Counted from the first letter of the stretch, positions 32,835-42,684 are shown. The stretch is DNA of 64,000 nucleotides from Enterobacter asburiae (GCF_008080435.1 NZ_VRKN01000002.1:124001-188000); one strand, 5' to 3'. A program made the numbers and translations. The notes: a model not told the origin generated them from the sequence alone.

Positions 32835-33842
32835 ATGGCTTCCCTGAAGGACGTCGCAAAGCTGGCTAACGTATCGCTGATGACGGTCTCCCGCGCACTT
32901 AACAGCCCGGAGCGCCTTAAACCGGAAACGCTCGCGCGCGTTCAGTTAGCTATTGAGCAGACCAGCTACGTTCCTGACCTGTCCGCCAAGAAAATACGCG
33001 GCGCGCATGCCTCGCCGAAAACCATCGGCGTACTGGCGCTCGATACGGTGACGACACCTTTCTCGGTGGACATCACGCTGTCCATTGAAGAGACGGCCAG
33101 AATGCACGGCTGGAACAGCTTCGTGATGAATATGTTTACCGATGACAACCCGGACGCCATTGTCAACCTTCTCCTCTCTCATCGGCCTGACGGGATTATC
33201 TACACCACCATGGGGTTACGTCAGGTTCCTCTCCCGGCCAAACTCCTCACCCTTCCCTGCGTGCTGGCCAATTGCGAAAGTGACGGCGAAAAGGTCGCCA
33301 GCTATATTCCTGATGATGAACAGGGGCAGTATACCGCCGTGCGGGCGTTACTCTCAGAGGGTTATCAACGACCTCTCTGCCTGCATTTACCTGCGGGACA
33401 TCTGGCCACAACCCGACGCCGTCAGGGGCTGGAACGCGCCTGCCGTGAAGCGGGGCTAGACCCGAACAGCCTGGCGCACAGCTATATGGCGTTAGGGGAC
33501 GAGCACTATCGTGATATCCCGTCAGTGTTGCTGGCGCACATGCAGAACGGCCTTCCCCGGTTCGACTCCGTTATCTGCGGCAACGACCGTATCGCATTTA
33601 TGGTGTACCAGACGCTACTGGCGCAAGGGCTTCGCATACCGGAAGATGTCGCAGTAATTGGCTATGACAATATGGTGGGTATTGGGGAGTTGTTCCTGCC
33701 TTCTCTCACTACGGTTCAACTGCCGCACTATGAGATTGGTCGCCTGAGCGCCTTGCATATTATTAACGGTGAAGAACATCTGGACACCACGCGCGTTGAA
33801 AGTCCATTTTTAATGCGTGATTCCGTTGTGCATCGATCATGA
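32835..33842 (+). CDS. cscR: LacI-family repressor of the sucrose-type operon
   Basis: A 335-aa LacI/GalR regulator. The N-terminal HTH reads ASLKDVAKLANVSLMTVSRA, followed by the hinge (SAKKIRG) and a periplasmic-binding-protein-like effector domain (IGVLALDTVTTPFS; VICGNDRIAF; VIGYDNM). It is divergent from the permease-hydrolase operon and separated by two matching palindromic operators, so it very likely represses that operon and perhaps itself. The inducer would be the transported sugar or a product such as fructose. GGAGTAAG precedes ATG 32835. Confidence 0.88.
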   Translation: MASLKDVAKLANVSLMTVSRALNSPERLKPETLARVQLAIEQTSYVPDLSAKKIRGAHASPKTIGVLALDTVTTPFSVDITLSIEETARMHGWNSFVMNMFTDDNPDAIVNLLLSHRPDGIIYTTMGLRQVPLPAKLLTLPCVLANCESDGEKVASYIPDDEQGQYTAVRALLSEGYQRPLCLHLPAGHLATTRRRQGLERACREAGLDPNSLAHSYMALGDEHYRDIPSVLLAHMQNGLPRFDSVICGNDRIAFMVYQTLLAQGLRIPEDVAVIGYDNMVGIGELFLPSLTTVQLPHYEIGRLSALHIINGEEHLDTTRVESPFLMRDSVVHRS

Positions 33843-33948
33843 GCACCGCTTTTTGCACATGACACAAGAATAGAGAGAGCCAACCTCCTTTTATGCCATT
33901 CGATGGCACGTTTTGTCACACTCTTTTCTGCGACTTCACGCGCCGGAC

Positions 33949-33974
33949 AAACAGCCTGTAACAGGCTGTTTTTA
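33949..33974 (+). terminator. Terminator after the LacI repressor gene
   Basis: AACAGCCTG-TAA-CAGGCTGTT followed by TTT lies about 110 bp after the repressor stop. Confidence 0.88.
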
Positions 33975-34175
33975 TTTGGCATAAAATGCAATTTTCATTT
34001 TAAAAATGGGGATATTTTCTCGCCATAACCCCGTGTCACAAAACAGTAAACAAATTAACCATTGAGCCCCGTGGCAAAAGGCTCTATATTGGCGGCGTTT
34101 TTTTCAGGCCCCCATCTGTTTTTTAACTTTTTATTCAATCGTGGCTCATAACGAAGCGGCGGTTGTAGGAGTGAT

Positions 34176-35552
34176 ATGATGACGGATAAAGTCCGTATTG
34201 ACACCGTAGATGCCCATAAAAGCAACGAAACCTATCTGGCCCGTCAGGCCGAGTTTGAATCTAACGTCAGGAGTTATCCTCGCAAACTGCCTTTAGCCAT
34301 CACTAAAGCAGAAGGCGTGTGGATCACCGATGCAGATAATAAAGAATACCTTGACTGTTTAGCAGGCGCAGGGACCCTTGCGCTTGGCCATAACCATCCT
34401 GATGTGCTGAAAAGCATCCAAAATGTCATTACCAGCGGCTTGCCGTTACATACCCTGGATCTGACTACGCCTCTGAAAGACGCGTTTTCTGAATACCTGC
34501 TCTCTCTGCTGCCTGGTCAGGGCAAAGAGTACTGCCTGCAGTTCACCGGTCCATCCGGTGCTGACGCCGTTGAAGCGGCGCTGAAGCTGGCGAAAAAAGT
34601 GACCGGTCGTAGCGGTATCATCAGCTTCTCTGGTGGTTACCACGGTATGACCCACGGCGCACTGTCCGTGACCGGCAACCTTTCTCCGAAAGAAGCGGTT
34701 GACGGTATGATGCCAGAAGTGCAGTTCATGCCTTACCCGCACGAGTACCGTTGCCCGCTGGGTATCGGTGGTGAAGCGGGCGTGAAAGCGCTGACTTACT
34801 ACTTCGATAACCTGATCAACGACGTTGAAAGCGGCGTGCGTAAACCTGCTGCGGTGATTCTGGAAGCCGTTCAGGGCGAAGGCGGCGTGAACCCGGCTCC
34901 GGCTGAGTGGTTGCAGCGCATCCGTAAAGTGACTCAGGAACACGGCATTCTGCTGATCCTCGACGAAGTTCAGGCTGGCTTTGCCCGTACCGGTAAATTC
35001 TTCGCCTTCGAACACGCAGGCATTGAGCCAGACATCATCGTGATGTCTAAAGCAGTCGGTGGCGGTCTGCCACTGGCCGTTCTCGGTATCAAAAAGCAGT
35101 TCGATGCATGGGCGCCAGGTCACCACACCGGTACCTTCCGCGGCAACCAGCTGGCGATGGCAACCGGTCTGACGACGCTGAAAATCCTGAAAGACCAGAA
35201 CATCGCAGGCAAAGTGGCTGCACAGGGCGAATGGCTGAAAGGTCAGCTGAAAGAGATGGCGAAACGTTATCCGGTCATCGGCCACGTGCGCGGTCTGGGC
35301 ATGATGATCGGTATTGAGATCGTTAAGCCACACGAAGCCGCGGACCACATGGGCTGCTTCCCGGGCGACGGCGAGCTGTCTGCACTGATTCAGAAGAAGT
35401 GCTTCGAAGCCGGTCTGATTCTGGAGCGCGGCGGCCGTAACGGTATCGTTCTGCGCCTGCTGCCGTCTCTGCTGATCAGCGACGAAGAGCTGAAAATCTT
35501 CCTGGATAAATTTGAGCAGGCACTGCTTGCTGCGGGCGTTCGCCCGGCGTAA
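34176..35552 (+). CDS. dat: Diaminobutyrate-2-oxoglutarate aminotransferase
   Basis: A 458-aa class III PLP aminotransferase that makes L-2,4-diaminobutyrate from aspartate semialdehyde with glutamate as donor. Visible features: [18 protein letters not shown] (cofactor phosphate cup), [19 protein letters not shown] (Asp that contacts the pyridine ring) and the PLP lysine in [13 protein letters not shown]. It is followed after 18 bp by the decarboxylase gene, giving the two-step route to 1,3-diaminopropane known from Acinetobacter and Enterobacter. GTAGGAG precedes the start. Confidence 0.93.
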   Translation: MMTDKVRIDTVDAHKSNETYLARQAEFESNVRSYPRKLPLAITKAEGVWITDADNKEYLDCLAGAGTLALGHNHPDVLKSIQNVITSGLPLHTLDLTTPLKDAFSEYLLSLLPGQGKEYCLQFTGPSGADAVEAALKLAKKVTGRSGIISFSGGYHGMTHGALSVTGNLSPKEAVDGMMPEVQFMPYPHEYRCPLGIGGEAGVKALTYYFDNLINDVESGVRKPAAVILEAVQGEGGVNPAPAEWLQRIRKVTQEHGILLILDEVQAGFARTGKFFAFEHAGIEPDIIVMSKAVGGGLPLAVLGIKKQFDAWAPGHHTGTFRGNQLAMATGLTTLKILKDQNIAGKVAAQGEWLKGQLKEMAKRYPVIGHVRGLGMMIGIEIVKPHEAADHMGCFPGDGELSALIQKKCFEAGLILERGGRNGIVLRLLPSLLISDEELKIFLDKFEQALLAAGVRPA

Positions 35553-35570
35553 CCGGAGTTATTGATTACG

Positions 35571-37037
35571 ATGTCTGATTCAAACCCAATTTTGTTCTCC
35601 TCTGCGCAGAGCATTGACGCGTACCAGCAGGCGATTGAACAAAGCACTCAGGCTGTGATGCAGTGGCTGAAACAGCCTGAGATGTACCAGGGCAAAACGG
35701 TCGCGGAACTGCGTGACCGTATTAAGTTGGATTTCAACCCGAAAGGGCTGGGTAACGAAGCGGCGATTGAACGCGCCGTGGAGTTCTTCCTGAAAGACAG
35801 CTTGTCCGTTCATCACCCGCAGTGTGTGGCGCACCTGCACTGCCCAAGCCTGGTGGTAAGCCAGGCGGCGGAAGTGCTGATCAACGCCACTAACCAGAGT
35901 ATGGACTCCTGGGATCAAAGCCCGTCCGCAACCATTATCGAGATCAAACTGATCGAGTGGCTGCGTACCCGCGTGGGTTATCAGGCCGGCGACGCAGGTG
36001 TCTTCACCAGCGGCGGTACTCAGAGCAACCTGATGGGCCTGATGCTGGCTCGCGATGCGTTCTTCGCGCGTCAGGGTCACTCGGTTCAGCAGGACGGCCT
36101 GGTGGGCGATCTGCGCAAAATTCGCGTGCTGTGCTCCGAAAACGCACACTTCTCCGTGCAGAAAAACATGGCGCTGATGGGTCTGGGTTACCAGTCCGTG
36201 GTGCAGGTGAAAACGGACGAATTCTCCCGCATGGATCTGACCGATCTGGCGGCGAAAATTGAGCAGTGCAATGCGAACGGCGAGCAGATTCTGGCGATCG
36301 TCGCGACGGCAGGTACCACTGATGCCGGTGCTATCGACCCGCTGCGTGCGATTGCAGAACTGGCCGCGAAGCAGAACATCTGGGTACACGTTGATGCGGC
36401 CTGGGGCGGCGCGCTGCTGATGTCTGAGCAGTATCGTCATTACCTGGACGGCATCGAGCTGGTGGATTCCGTCACCCTGGACTTCCACAAACAGTTCTTC
36501 CAGACCATCAGCTGCGGCGCGTTCCTGCTGAAAGAAGCGCGTCATTATGAGCTGATGCGCTATCAGGCGGCCTATCTGAACTCTGAGTTCGACGAAGAAG
36601 CGGGCGTACCTAACCTGGTGTCCAAATCTCTGCAGACCACCCGTCGTTTCGACGCGCTGAAGCTGTGGATGAGCCTGGAAGCGCTGGGTCAGGAGCAATA
36701 CGCGGCGATCATCGATCACGGCGTGACGCTGGCGCAGCAGGTTGCGGCTTACGTGAAAGAGCAGCCTGCTCTGGAACTGGTTATGCAGCCACAGCTGGCA
36801 AGCGTTCTGTTCCGCTTCCGCGGACAGGTACAGATGGACGACGCGGGCATTGCCTTGCTGAACCAGAAAATTGGTGATGCGCTGCTGGAATCCGGCCGTG
36901 CGAACGTCGGTGTGACCGAGCATAACGGCGTCACCTGCCTGAAGCTGACGCTGCTGAACCCAACCGTAACGCTGGAAGATATTAAAATCCTGCTGTCTCT
37001 GGTTGAGCGCACCGCGCAGGAAGTTCTGGCTAAGTAA
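35571..37037 (+). CDS. ddc: L-2,4-diaminobutyrate decarboxylase
   Basis: A 488-aa group II PLP decarboxylase that turns L-2,4-diaminobutyrate into 1,3-diaminopropane, a precursor of norspermidine-type polyamines. Motifs: VFTSGGTQSNLMGLMLAR, HVDAAWGGALL and the cofactor lysine in LDFHKQFF (about residue 307). ATG 35571 is chosen over a TTG at 35562; CGGAG lies upstream. It forms an operon with dat and ends at a strong terminator. Confidence 0.93.
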   Translation: MSDSNPILFSSAQSIDAYQQAIEQSTQAVMQWLKQPEMYQGKTVAELRDRIKLDFNPKGLGNEAAIERAVEFFLKDSLSVHHPQCVAHLHCPSLVVSQAAEVLINATNQSMDSWDQSPSATIIEIKLIEWLRTRVGYQAGDAGVFTSGGTQSNLMGLMLARDAFFARQGHSVQQDGLVGDLRKIRVLCSENAHFSVQKNMALMGLGYQSVVQVKTDEFSRMDLTDLAAKIEQCNANGEQILAIVATAGTTDAGAIDPLRAIAELAAKQNIWVHVDAAWGGALLMSEQYRHYLDGIELVDSVTLDFHKQFFQTISCGAFLLKEARHYELMRYQAAYLNSEFDEEAGVPNLVSKSLQTTRRFDALKLWMSLEALGQEQYAAIIDHGVTLAQQVAAYVKEQPALELVMQPQLASVLFRFRGQVQMDDAGIALLNQKIGDALLESGRANVGVTEHNGVTCLKLTLLNPTVTLEDIKILLSLVERTAQEVLAK

Positions 37038-37043
37038 TACAAC

Positions 37044-37075
37044 ACCCCTCTTCCGCCGGGAGAGGGGTTATTTTT
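37044..37075 (+). terminator. Terminator after ddc
   Basis: ACCCCTCT..AGAGGGGT stem followed by TATTTTT. It lies between the convergent genes ddc and the ScsD-like gene. Confidence 0.88.
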
Positions 37076-37589
37076 ACATCCCTGCCCACCACATTCTGAT
37101 TTTTAATCCCCAGTAACTCGTCCAGCCCGTCGTGGTACTGACCACATTACCCTTCGACACAATGACCAGCGTCGGCGTTACGCTCACCTGCCACAGCTGC
37201 GACAACGCACCGTTTTCATCGTTAATCACCGGCAGACTCAGCTTTTTCTTGTCCACCCAGCGCACAAGCTTTGCATCATCGCCGGAACGCATGGCAATGC
37301 TGACGACGTTGCCCCCTTCTTCCGCCAGCGTATTGACCGAAGGCGTCGTGTAACGACATATGCTGCACCAGGTGGCCCAGACGTAAATCAGCAGCGGGCG
37401 CTCCTGGCTGAGCGCCGCGATATCGTGAATGTTGCCGTCGATGCTCTGCATCGGTGTTGCACTAAAACTGGCGGGGAGTGTCGGTTTTCGGTATTGATCA
37501 ACGCCCCACACCACGGCCAGCGTCAGCAGAATGAGTATGATCCCTTCCCGCGCCCAACGGCGCAGTCGACTGATTTTGCGGTTATCCAT
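37074..37589 (-). CDS. scsD: ScsD-like membrane-anchored thiol-disulfide protein
   Basis: A 171-aa protein with one N-terminal membrane anchor (about residues 14-30) and a periplasmic thioredoxin fold. The active site is WCSIC in IYVWATWCSICRYTTPS (about residues 70-86), and the cis-proline loop is SVTPTLVIV. It resembles ScsD of the Salmonella copper-suppressor cluster, which reduces periplasmic thiol proteins. The scsABC partners are not in the window. The gene symbol is a best match, not proof of the same role. Confidence 0.8.
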   Translation of the reverse strand: MDNRKISRLRRWAREGIILILLTLAVVWGVDQYRKPTLPASFSATPMQSIDGNIHDIAALSQERPLLIYVWATWCSICRYTTPSVNTLAEEGGNVVSIAMRSGDDAKLVRWVDKKKLSLPVINDENGALSQLWQVSVTPTLVIVSKGNVVSTTTGWTSYWGLKIRMWWAGM

Positions 37590-37665
37590 TGTGACCTCAT
37601 GTTTTAACGAAGGTCATCTTAACGGGCAATACGCCATCACGCTGTAAAGAAGTGTCGCGCCAGGT

Positions 37666-38316
37666 TTACTCCTGGGTATAGCCGTAGTCGTAATGGCTAT
37701 ATCCCGAGTTGTAATAGAGCGCAGCCGATTTCACGATATCATTGAGGATCGCGCCATTCACCTGCACACCCATTTGCTGCAGACGCTTCAGGCAGTTCTC
37801 AACCTCCTTGACGCTGGTTTTACCAAAGCGGGCGACCAGCAGCGTGGTAGCCGCTGCTCTGGCTATCAGCAAGGCATCCGTCACGGCAAGCACAGGCGGA
37901 GTGTCGACAATCACGAGGTCATAAAGTTTGTCTATCCGCGACATCACGGCCTGGAAGCGTTCATTCATGAGCAACTCAACGGGATGTGAAGGTTGGGGTC
38001 CGCAGGTCAATACTTCAAAGCCGCCTTTCTCGACGCGTTGAATCGCCTCCTGCCACTCAACGGTTCCTCCGAGTACGCTGGATAACCCCCGATGATTGCT
38101 CAGTTTGAAAACGTTGTGGACATATCCCTTGCGCATATCTGCATCAATAAACAGCACTCGCTGTCCAGCCTGAGCGGCAATCGACGCCAGTGAAGTACTG
38201 ACCAGCGTCTTTCCACAGTCCTGCGTGGGCCCAGACACCACGACGATCCGGTTTGTGGCATCCATCATAGTAAAATGCAGACTGGTGCGCAGTCCTCGCA
38301 CCGCCTCGACAAACAT
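37666..38316 (-). pseudogene. Kinase domain of a broken Wzc/Etk-like tyrosine kinase
   Basis: An open frame of 216 aa is the C-terminal cytoplasmic BY-kinase domain. Walker A lies in SGPTQDCGKTLVS, Walker A' in VLFIDADMR and Walker B in LVIVDTPP. The C-terminal tyrosine cluster has seven Tyr within YYNSGYSHYDYGYTQE. In intact Wzc this domain continues directly from the membrane part. Here about 34 connecting residues lie in another frame (38317-38418), so the piece may be made separately from ATG 38316 only if a ribosome starts there; no clear ribosome binding site is seen. Confidence 0.75.
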
Positions 38317-38418
38317 ATCTGCCGGATGGTCAACGGGCAGAAAAGGTATGTTCGCCGTCCTGTGCTTCCAGTGGGAAGCAAACAGGTTTCTCCTGCGCAG
38401 GTGCGTTTTTTTCCAGAG

Positions 38419-39846
38419 CTACACCGAGCGCGGGAGCGTCGCCAGAAGCGGTATCCCCTGCACTTCCAGTTGTTCAGACGAGGTAATGCCCCGCTTAAAG
38501 GCTGAGCGCACTAAAACCGTTCCGGCAGAGAGCATCAACCCCATCAGCATACCCAGTACGATAATGAGCGCTTTGCGCGGTTTGATTGGGGCTGGCTGCG
38601 TCACGGCCGGGTCAATAATCCGCACGTTCCCAATAGCGCTGGAGCGCGAGATACTCAGCTCTTGCTGACGCGTCAGCAACTGCAGGTATATGGTACGCCC
38701 GGATTCAACGTCACGACTCAGGCGTAATATTTCCTGCTGCGTGGAAGGCATGGATGAGACGCGGTTATTCAGGCGCGCACGCTCCCGTTCAAGCGTTTGT
38801 TTTTTCTCCCGTAAAGCACGGTAGGTGGGATGATCCTTCTTGAAAAGCTGAGAAACCTCTGCTTCGCGAAACGTCAGCTCGTTAAGCTGATTTTCCACGT
38901 TAACCACCTGATCAAGGACTGACTTTGCCTCCAGAGATAAATCGACAGAATCGCGCTGCTCTCTGTAGGCATTCAGTCGCGCTTCGGCTTCATCCAGTTC
39001 CCGGCTGATCTTAGGGAGTTGATCCTGTAAGAACGTGAGGCTGCGGGAATCTTTCGCTTCCTGGCGCGCAATATTCTGACTGAGAAAATTTTCAGCAATC
39101 GTATTAAGCACCGTAGCGATCTTGCCGGGGTCTTCACCTGTTAACGTTAATGCGATCATACCGCTCTGTTTTGCCGACTCTACAACCGTAAGCCTGTTCT
39201 GAATGGCGTTGATCGCGTCAAGCCTTGTGACGGTTTCGAGGGTAAACTGGGTGCCTGGTTCCGCGATGAGGGATGTCACCAGAAGCGATATTCCGTCTTT
39301 AACCAGCGTTTTCCCCACAACGCCGTTTGCCTCAAGCGTTTTTCCTTCAAGACGATACTGCCCTTGCTCCTGTACGGTGAGTAAAAGCGTTTGTGGCTTA
39401 CCTTCCAGAAGAGGAATAGTCAGCGCGCCAATCGTTATTTTGTCGGATTTACGTCCCTGCACCTGTTCCCACAAAGACCCGATGACAGGCAACACGCGCC
39501 GCTTAACGTTGTACGTCATCCCTAACCGATCGACGGTCTCTCCCAGGATCATCCGTGATTTAAGGAGTAAAAGTTCTGGCGCGACATCGGGTGAGAGATC
39601 TGACCCGAACGCGGTCAGGTTCTTGAGCAGCGAGTTATTCTGCTTCGCTTCAACCTGTACCAGGGCATCAGCCTGATAAACTGGCGTGGTGCTGAACGCG
39701 TAGATCCCCGCACACAACGTGAGCAGGAGCGTGACACATGCGATCATCACCCGGTGATCAAACATCTCAGCAAGCAACTGAAGAAGATCGATCTCATTAT
39801 TCTGCGGTGTCGCAACACTATATTTTTCTGATTTAGAAGACGACAT
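38419..39846 (-). pseudogene. Membrane part of a broken Wzc/Etk-like chain-length protein
   Basis: 475 residues from ATG 39846 hold the N-terminal Wzz-type domain, the first membrane span near VMIACVTLLLTLCAGIYAFS and a periplasmic coiled coil. A GNVR-like region and a second span (ALIIVLGMLMGLMLSAGTVL) follow, before a stop after LLATLPRSV. The next 85 bases read well in a shifted frame (ALEKNAPAQEKPVCFPLEAQ) and rejoin the original frame at the kinase domain, implying a 2-base insertion near 38420 and a 1-base insertion near 38341. ATG 39846 overlaps the phosphatase stop (TAATG). Confidence 0.75.
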
Positions 39847-40295
39847 TACTGCTTCATTCCTTGTTGGCTCAAACGACGAGCCCATTCCTGACTGGCTTTT
39901 CCCAATTGCTCGAAAACATATTCATAGGCTTCACGACTTTTGCGATACGGGTCGGGAATGTCCCTGGTTTCCAGCCATTGTCCAAAGAGCAGCGATTTTC
40001 CCCGGTTCTCCGGGGCCATTGTGGCAATGAAACGGAGGTGTTCCGGCTCCATCACCAGAATCAAATCGGACTGTTGTAACAGGCTGCGCGTCACCTTGCG
40101 GGCAACATGTCCCTCCAGCGAAACACCATGACGACGGGCCACAGCCTGCGCAGCCGCATCCGCCGGGAGTCCTTCAAGGCCTAAAATACCTGCCGAGGTC
40201 ACCTGCTTGCCGGGTAATTGCTGACGCAACAGCCGCTCACCAATCGGTGAACGGCAAATATTGCCGGTGCAGACCACTAAGATTGACTGGAACAT
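39846..40295 (-). CDS. wzb: Low-molecular-weight protein-tyrosine phosphatase, Wzb/Etp-like
   Basis: A 149-aa phosphatase that dephosphorylates the partner BY-kinase. The P-loop CTGNICRSP lies at residues about 9-17 (Cys nucleophile, Arg), and the general-acid Asp in DIPDPYRK near residue 116. It is the middle gene of a wza-wzb-wzc order, coupled on both sides by TAATG overlaps. It is intact although both neighbours are frameshifted. It could equally be named etp; no other capsule genes are near enough to decide. Confidence 0.9.
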   Translation of the reverse strand: MFQSILVVCTGNICRSPIGERLLRQQLPGKQVTSAGILGLEGLPADAAAQAVARRHGVSLEGHVARKVTRSLLQQSDLILVMEPEHLRFIATMAPENRGKSLLFGQWLETRDIPDPYRKSREAYEYVFEQLGKASQEWARRLSQQGMKQ

Positions 40296-41432
40296 TACTG
40301 CGGCCAGGATCTGATGTAACGAACGGTTTCGGTCAGGTCATGGACGCCGCTGATGGTAGGTACCAGCTGGGTAATCACGCGATTCCAGCGTGATAGCGGT
40401 GCTGTGGTGACGTAGACAATGTCATACGGTTCCAGCTGGAATTCCGTACCCAGCACCATGGCTGATGCATCTTCTGCATTCAGTTGATAGATATTGGCAA
40501 TTTTGTCCGTGTCGCCTTTTTTAGCTATCTGCCGAATAACAAAAATGCCGGTTGCATCGGCCATATTTTGGTTAAGCCCCCCGGCATTCCCCAGGGCTTC
40601 GGCCAGCGTCATGCCGCTACGATCCATCTTAAGTGTGCTCTGCTTTACCACCTCGCCCATGACGAACACTTTCAGCGCGTCATTCCGGGGAATAAACAGG
40701 ATATCGCCTGGATAAAGCAGCTTATTTTGGGTCAAATCGCCATGCTGCATCAGCGCATAGAGCGAAAGGCGGGAGTCCAGGCCATCATGCGTCAGCACGA
40801 CGTTACGCCAGTCGGCATCCGCAGAAAGACCGCCAGCGGCGTTGACCGCATCCATCACCGTCAGCGGAATATTGGTTATGGGCTGTTGGCCCGATCTTTC
40901 GACCTCTCCGGTGACATAGGCTTTTTGGGAACGGAAGGCGGCAATGCTGACGTCCACCTGCGGGCTCTCAATGACCTTATCCAGCCGAGCTGTAATCTCT
41001 TCACGTACCTGTGAAACCGTTTTTCCCACCACCCGCAGTTTACCGACGTAGGGATAAAAGAGCGTACCATCGGCGTTGACCCAGTTGCCGGCATCGCTCG
41101 CACTGCGATATTGTCCCGCGGGCGTCGTTAATTCAGGGTGATCCCAGACGGTGACCGTCAGAATGTCACCTGTACCAATACGGTATTCCCAGTTTTTGAT
41201 CTGCATCCAGATTAGGATTTGCCTGAGATTTCGACACGGTGGGACGTAGTTTTTCAATCAATCCCGGCGTCAGTGGGAAAATTTCCACGCGCTTATCAAG
41301 CTGATAATTTACCTCTTCCGCCGTGATGACTTTTTTCCCGGACACACTCAAATTCTGGCCGGGGGAAAATACACACCCTGTCAATTGACTAACAGTAAGA
41401 AATAACAGCGAAAATGCAGTTGTACTTTTCAT
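40295..41432 (-). pseudogene. Frameshifted Wza/GfcE-like polysaccharide export lipoprotein
   Basis: The first frame (ATG 41432) gives a signal peptide with lipobox LTGC and the N-terminal part to ANPNLDADQ. The frame then shifts at a run of five A residues (minus strand, about 41194-41198), after which [20 protein letters not shown] and the rest of the outer-membrane export channel follow to 40295. Removing one A restores a normal Wza of about 379 residues. The lesion is either real, a phase-variable tract or an assembly error. As read, no full channel protein is made. Confidence 0.8.
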
Positions 41433-41920
41433 TTATATAAATATTTCTTTTTAGCATTGCGTTTGTCGTCAAGCTTGCAAAGAGACTCATGATAAGATCA
41501 TGAAATTTAATTATTTATTCTTCTGCAAGATAAAATTCCGGCATGATAAAGCGCAACCAATCCGTTCTCAAAAAAAACAATGACAATGCTCAGCCTTGTA
41601 AAAAAACGGAAATAAGCCCACTTCAAATCGAAGACAATATTAAATGTTCTTCAGTGGGAAAGCATTCGTGTAGCAGTCCAATTTTGATGTGGGAAGTTAT
41701 TTTCAGAATTGATTAATGAAATAATAAATATTCAAAATATAAAGCGAGAATGATATTCACCATAATGATAATCACCACCCAATTCGACTACACAAAACCG
41801 TCCACTTTTGTTACATTTTTTTTCAAACATCCCCTGCGTTGATACTTAAAATGGACTGTCTGCTCAGCTTTGCACGACCCGCAGACGAAAAGTATCTGTA
41901 ACGATATCACTGGAGAAAAA
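41433..41920. promoter_or_regulatory. AT-rich divergent promoter region with Fur-like site
   Basis: No gene was seen in 488 bp between wza and rcnB. The stretch 41746-41776 contains GAATGATATTC and ATAATGATAATC, close to the Fur/metal-regulator consensus GATAATGATAATC, placed about 150 bp upstream of rcnB. The wza promoter should lie near 41440-41520. Confidence 0.4.
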
Positions 41921-42253
41921 ATGGCTAAGCGTAAATTGCTGCTTCTGGGTGTATTACTGTCTCTGGCGGGATCCGCATTCGCAGCCCCGCAAACGGCCGC
42001 TGCGCCATCTGGCATCAAGGCCTATGAAGAACAAGAGTTCATCGCTGATTTTACGAAATTCAAGATTGGCGACACGGCGCCGGCGCAGTATCAAACGCCG
42101 GAGTACACTATCAAACAGTACCAGCTGCGTAACCTGCCGGCTCCGGATGCCGGAACCCACTGGACCTATATGGGTGAGAACTACGTGCTGATTGGCGATG
42201 CTGATGGCAAGATCTACAAAGCCTACAATGGAGATATTTTCTATCACCGCTAA
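41921..42253 (+). CDS. rcnB: Periplasmic nickel/cobalt homeostasis protein RcnB
   Basis: A 110-aa protein with a cleavable signal peptide (ends GSAFA, about residue 20). The mature part carries FKIGDTAPAQYQTPEYTIKQ and the conserved WTYMGENYVLIGDADGKIYK. ATG 41921 has TGGAG upstream. RcnB normally fine-tunes the RcnA efflux pump under the repressor RcnR; neither rcnA nor rcnR is present here between thiM and rcnB. Confidence 0.88.
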   Translation: MAKRKLLLLGVLLSLAGSAFAAPQTAAAPSGIKAYEEQEFIADFTKFKIGDTAPAQYQTPEYTIKQYQLRNLPAPDAGTHWTYMGENYVLIGDADGKIYKAYNGDIFYHR

Positions 42254-42683
42254 CGCAATTCTGATCCGCCCCTGGCAGGAAAGTGACCGCCCTTTCCTGC
42301 GCACGCTCTACCTCCACGCCCGGCGCGAAGCCTGGCCATGGCTGGACAGTTCAGACTGGCAGCTTGAAGACTTTGACGCGGCAACCCGTGACGAAGTCAT
42401 TTGGGTTGCTGCTCAGAACGGTCATCGCCTGGGTTTTGCCTCCGTCTGGGCGAACGATAATTTCCTGCACAACCTGTTTGTTGACCCGCAGTATCAAAGC
42501 CTCGGGGTCGGACATTTGCTTCTGGAGCAGGTTCAAAAGACGTTTACCAGTACGGGTTCGCTTAAGTGTCTGGTGAAGAATACGCGGGCTATCGCGTTTT
42601 ACCAGCGACACGGCTGGCACATTGAGGCGACGGGTAATTCTCCGGACGGAGAGTATTATTTGATGCACTATCGGTTTGGTTAA
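42228..42683 (+). CDS. GNAT-family N-acetyltransferase
   Basis: About 151 aa with the GNAT fold: LIRPWQESDRPFLRTLY at the start, the acetyl-CoA binding loop YQSLGVGHLLLEQV (about residues 86-99), and NTRAIAFYQRHGW near the end. The start is uncertain: ATG 42228 lies 26 bases inside the end of rcnB without a clear ribosome binding site, consistent with translational coupling. Substrate unknown. A REP element follows. Confidence 0.8.
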   Translation: MEIFSITANAILIRPWQESDRPFLRTLYLHARREAWPWLDSSDWQLEDFDAATRDEVIWVAAQNGHRLGFASVWANDNFLHNLFVDPQYQSLGVGHLLLEQVQKTFTSTGSLKCLVKNTRAIAFYQRHGWHIEATGNSPDGEYYLMHYRFG

Positions 42684-42684
42684 A

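Noticed and set aside
35580-36923. 447-aa leftward open frame
   Set aside because: Antisense shadow of the ddc gene; composition rich in His, Arg and Gln, typical of reverse-complement frames.
37666-39846. Genuine two-gene membrane/kinase split as in Gram-positive CapA/CapB
   Set aside because: The 34 residues linking the two parts are still readable in another frame, which points to indels in one ancestral gene.
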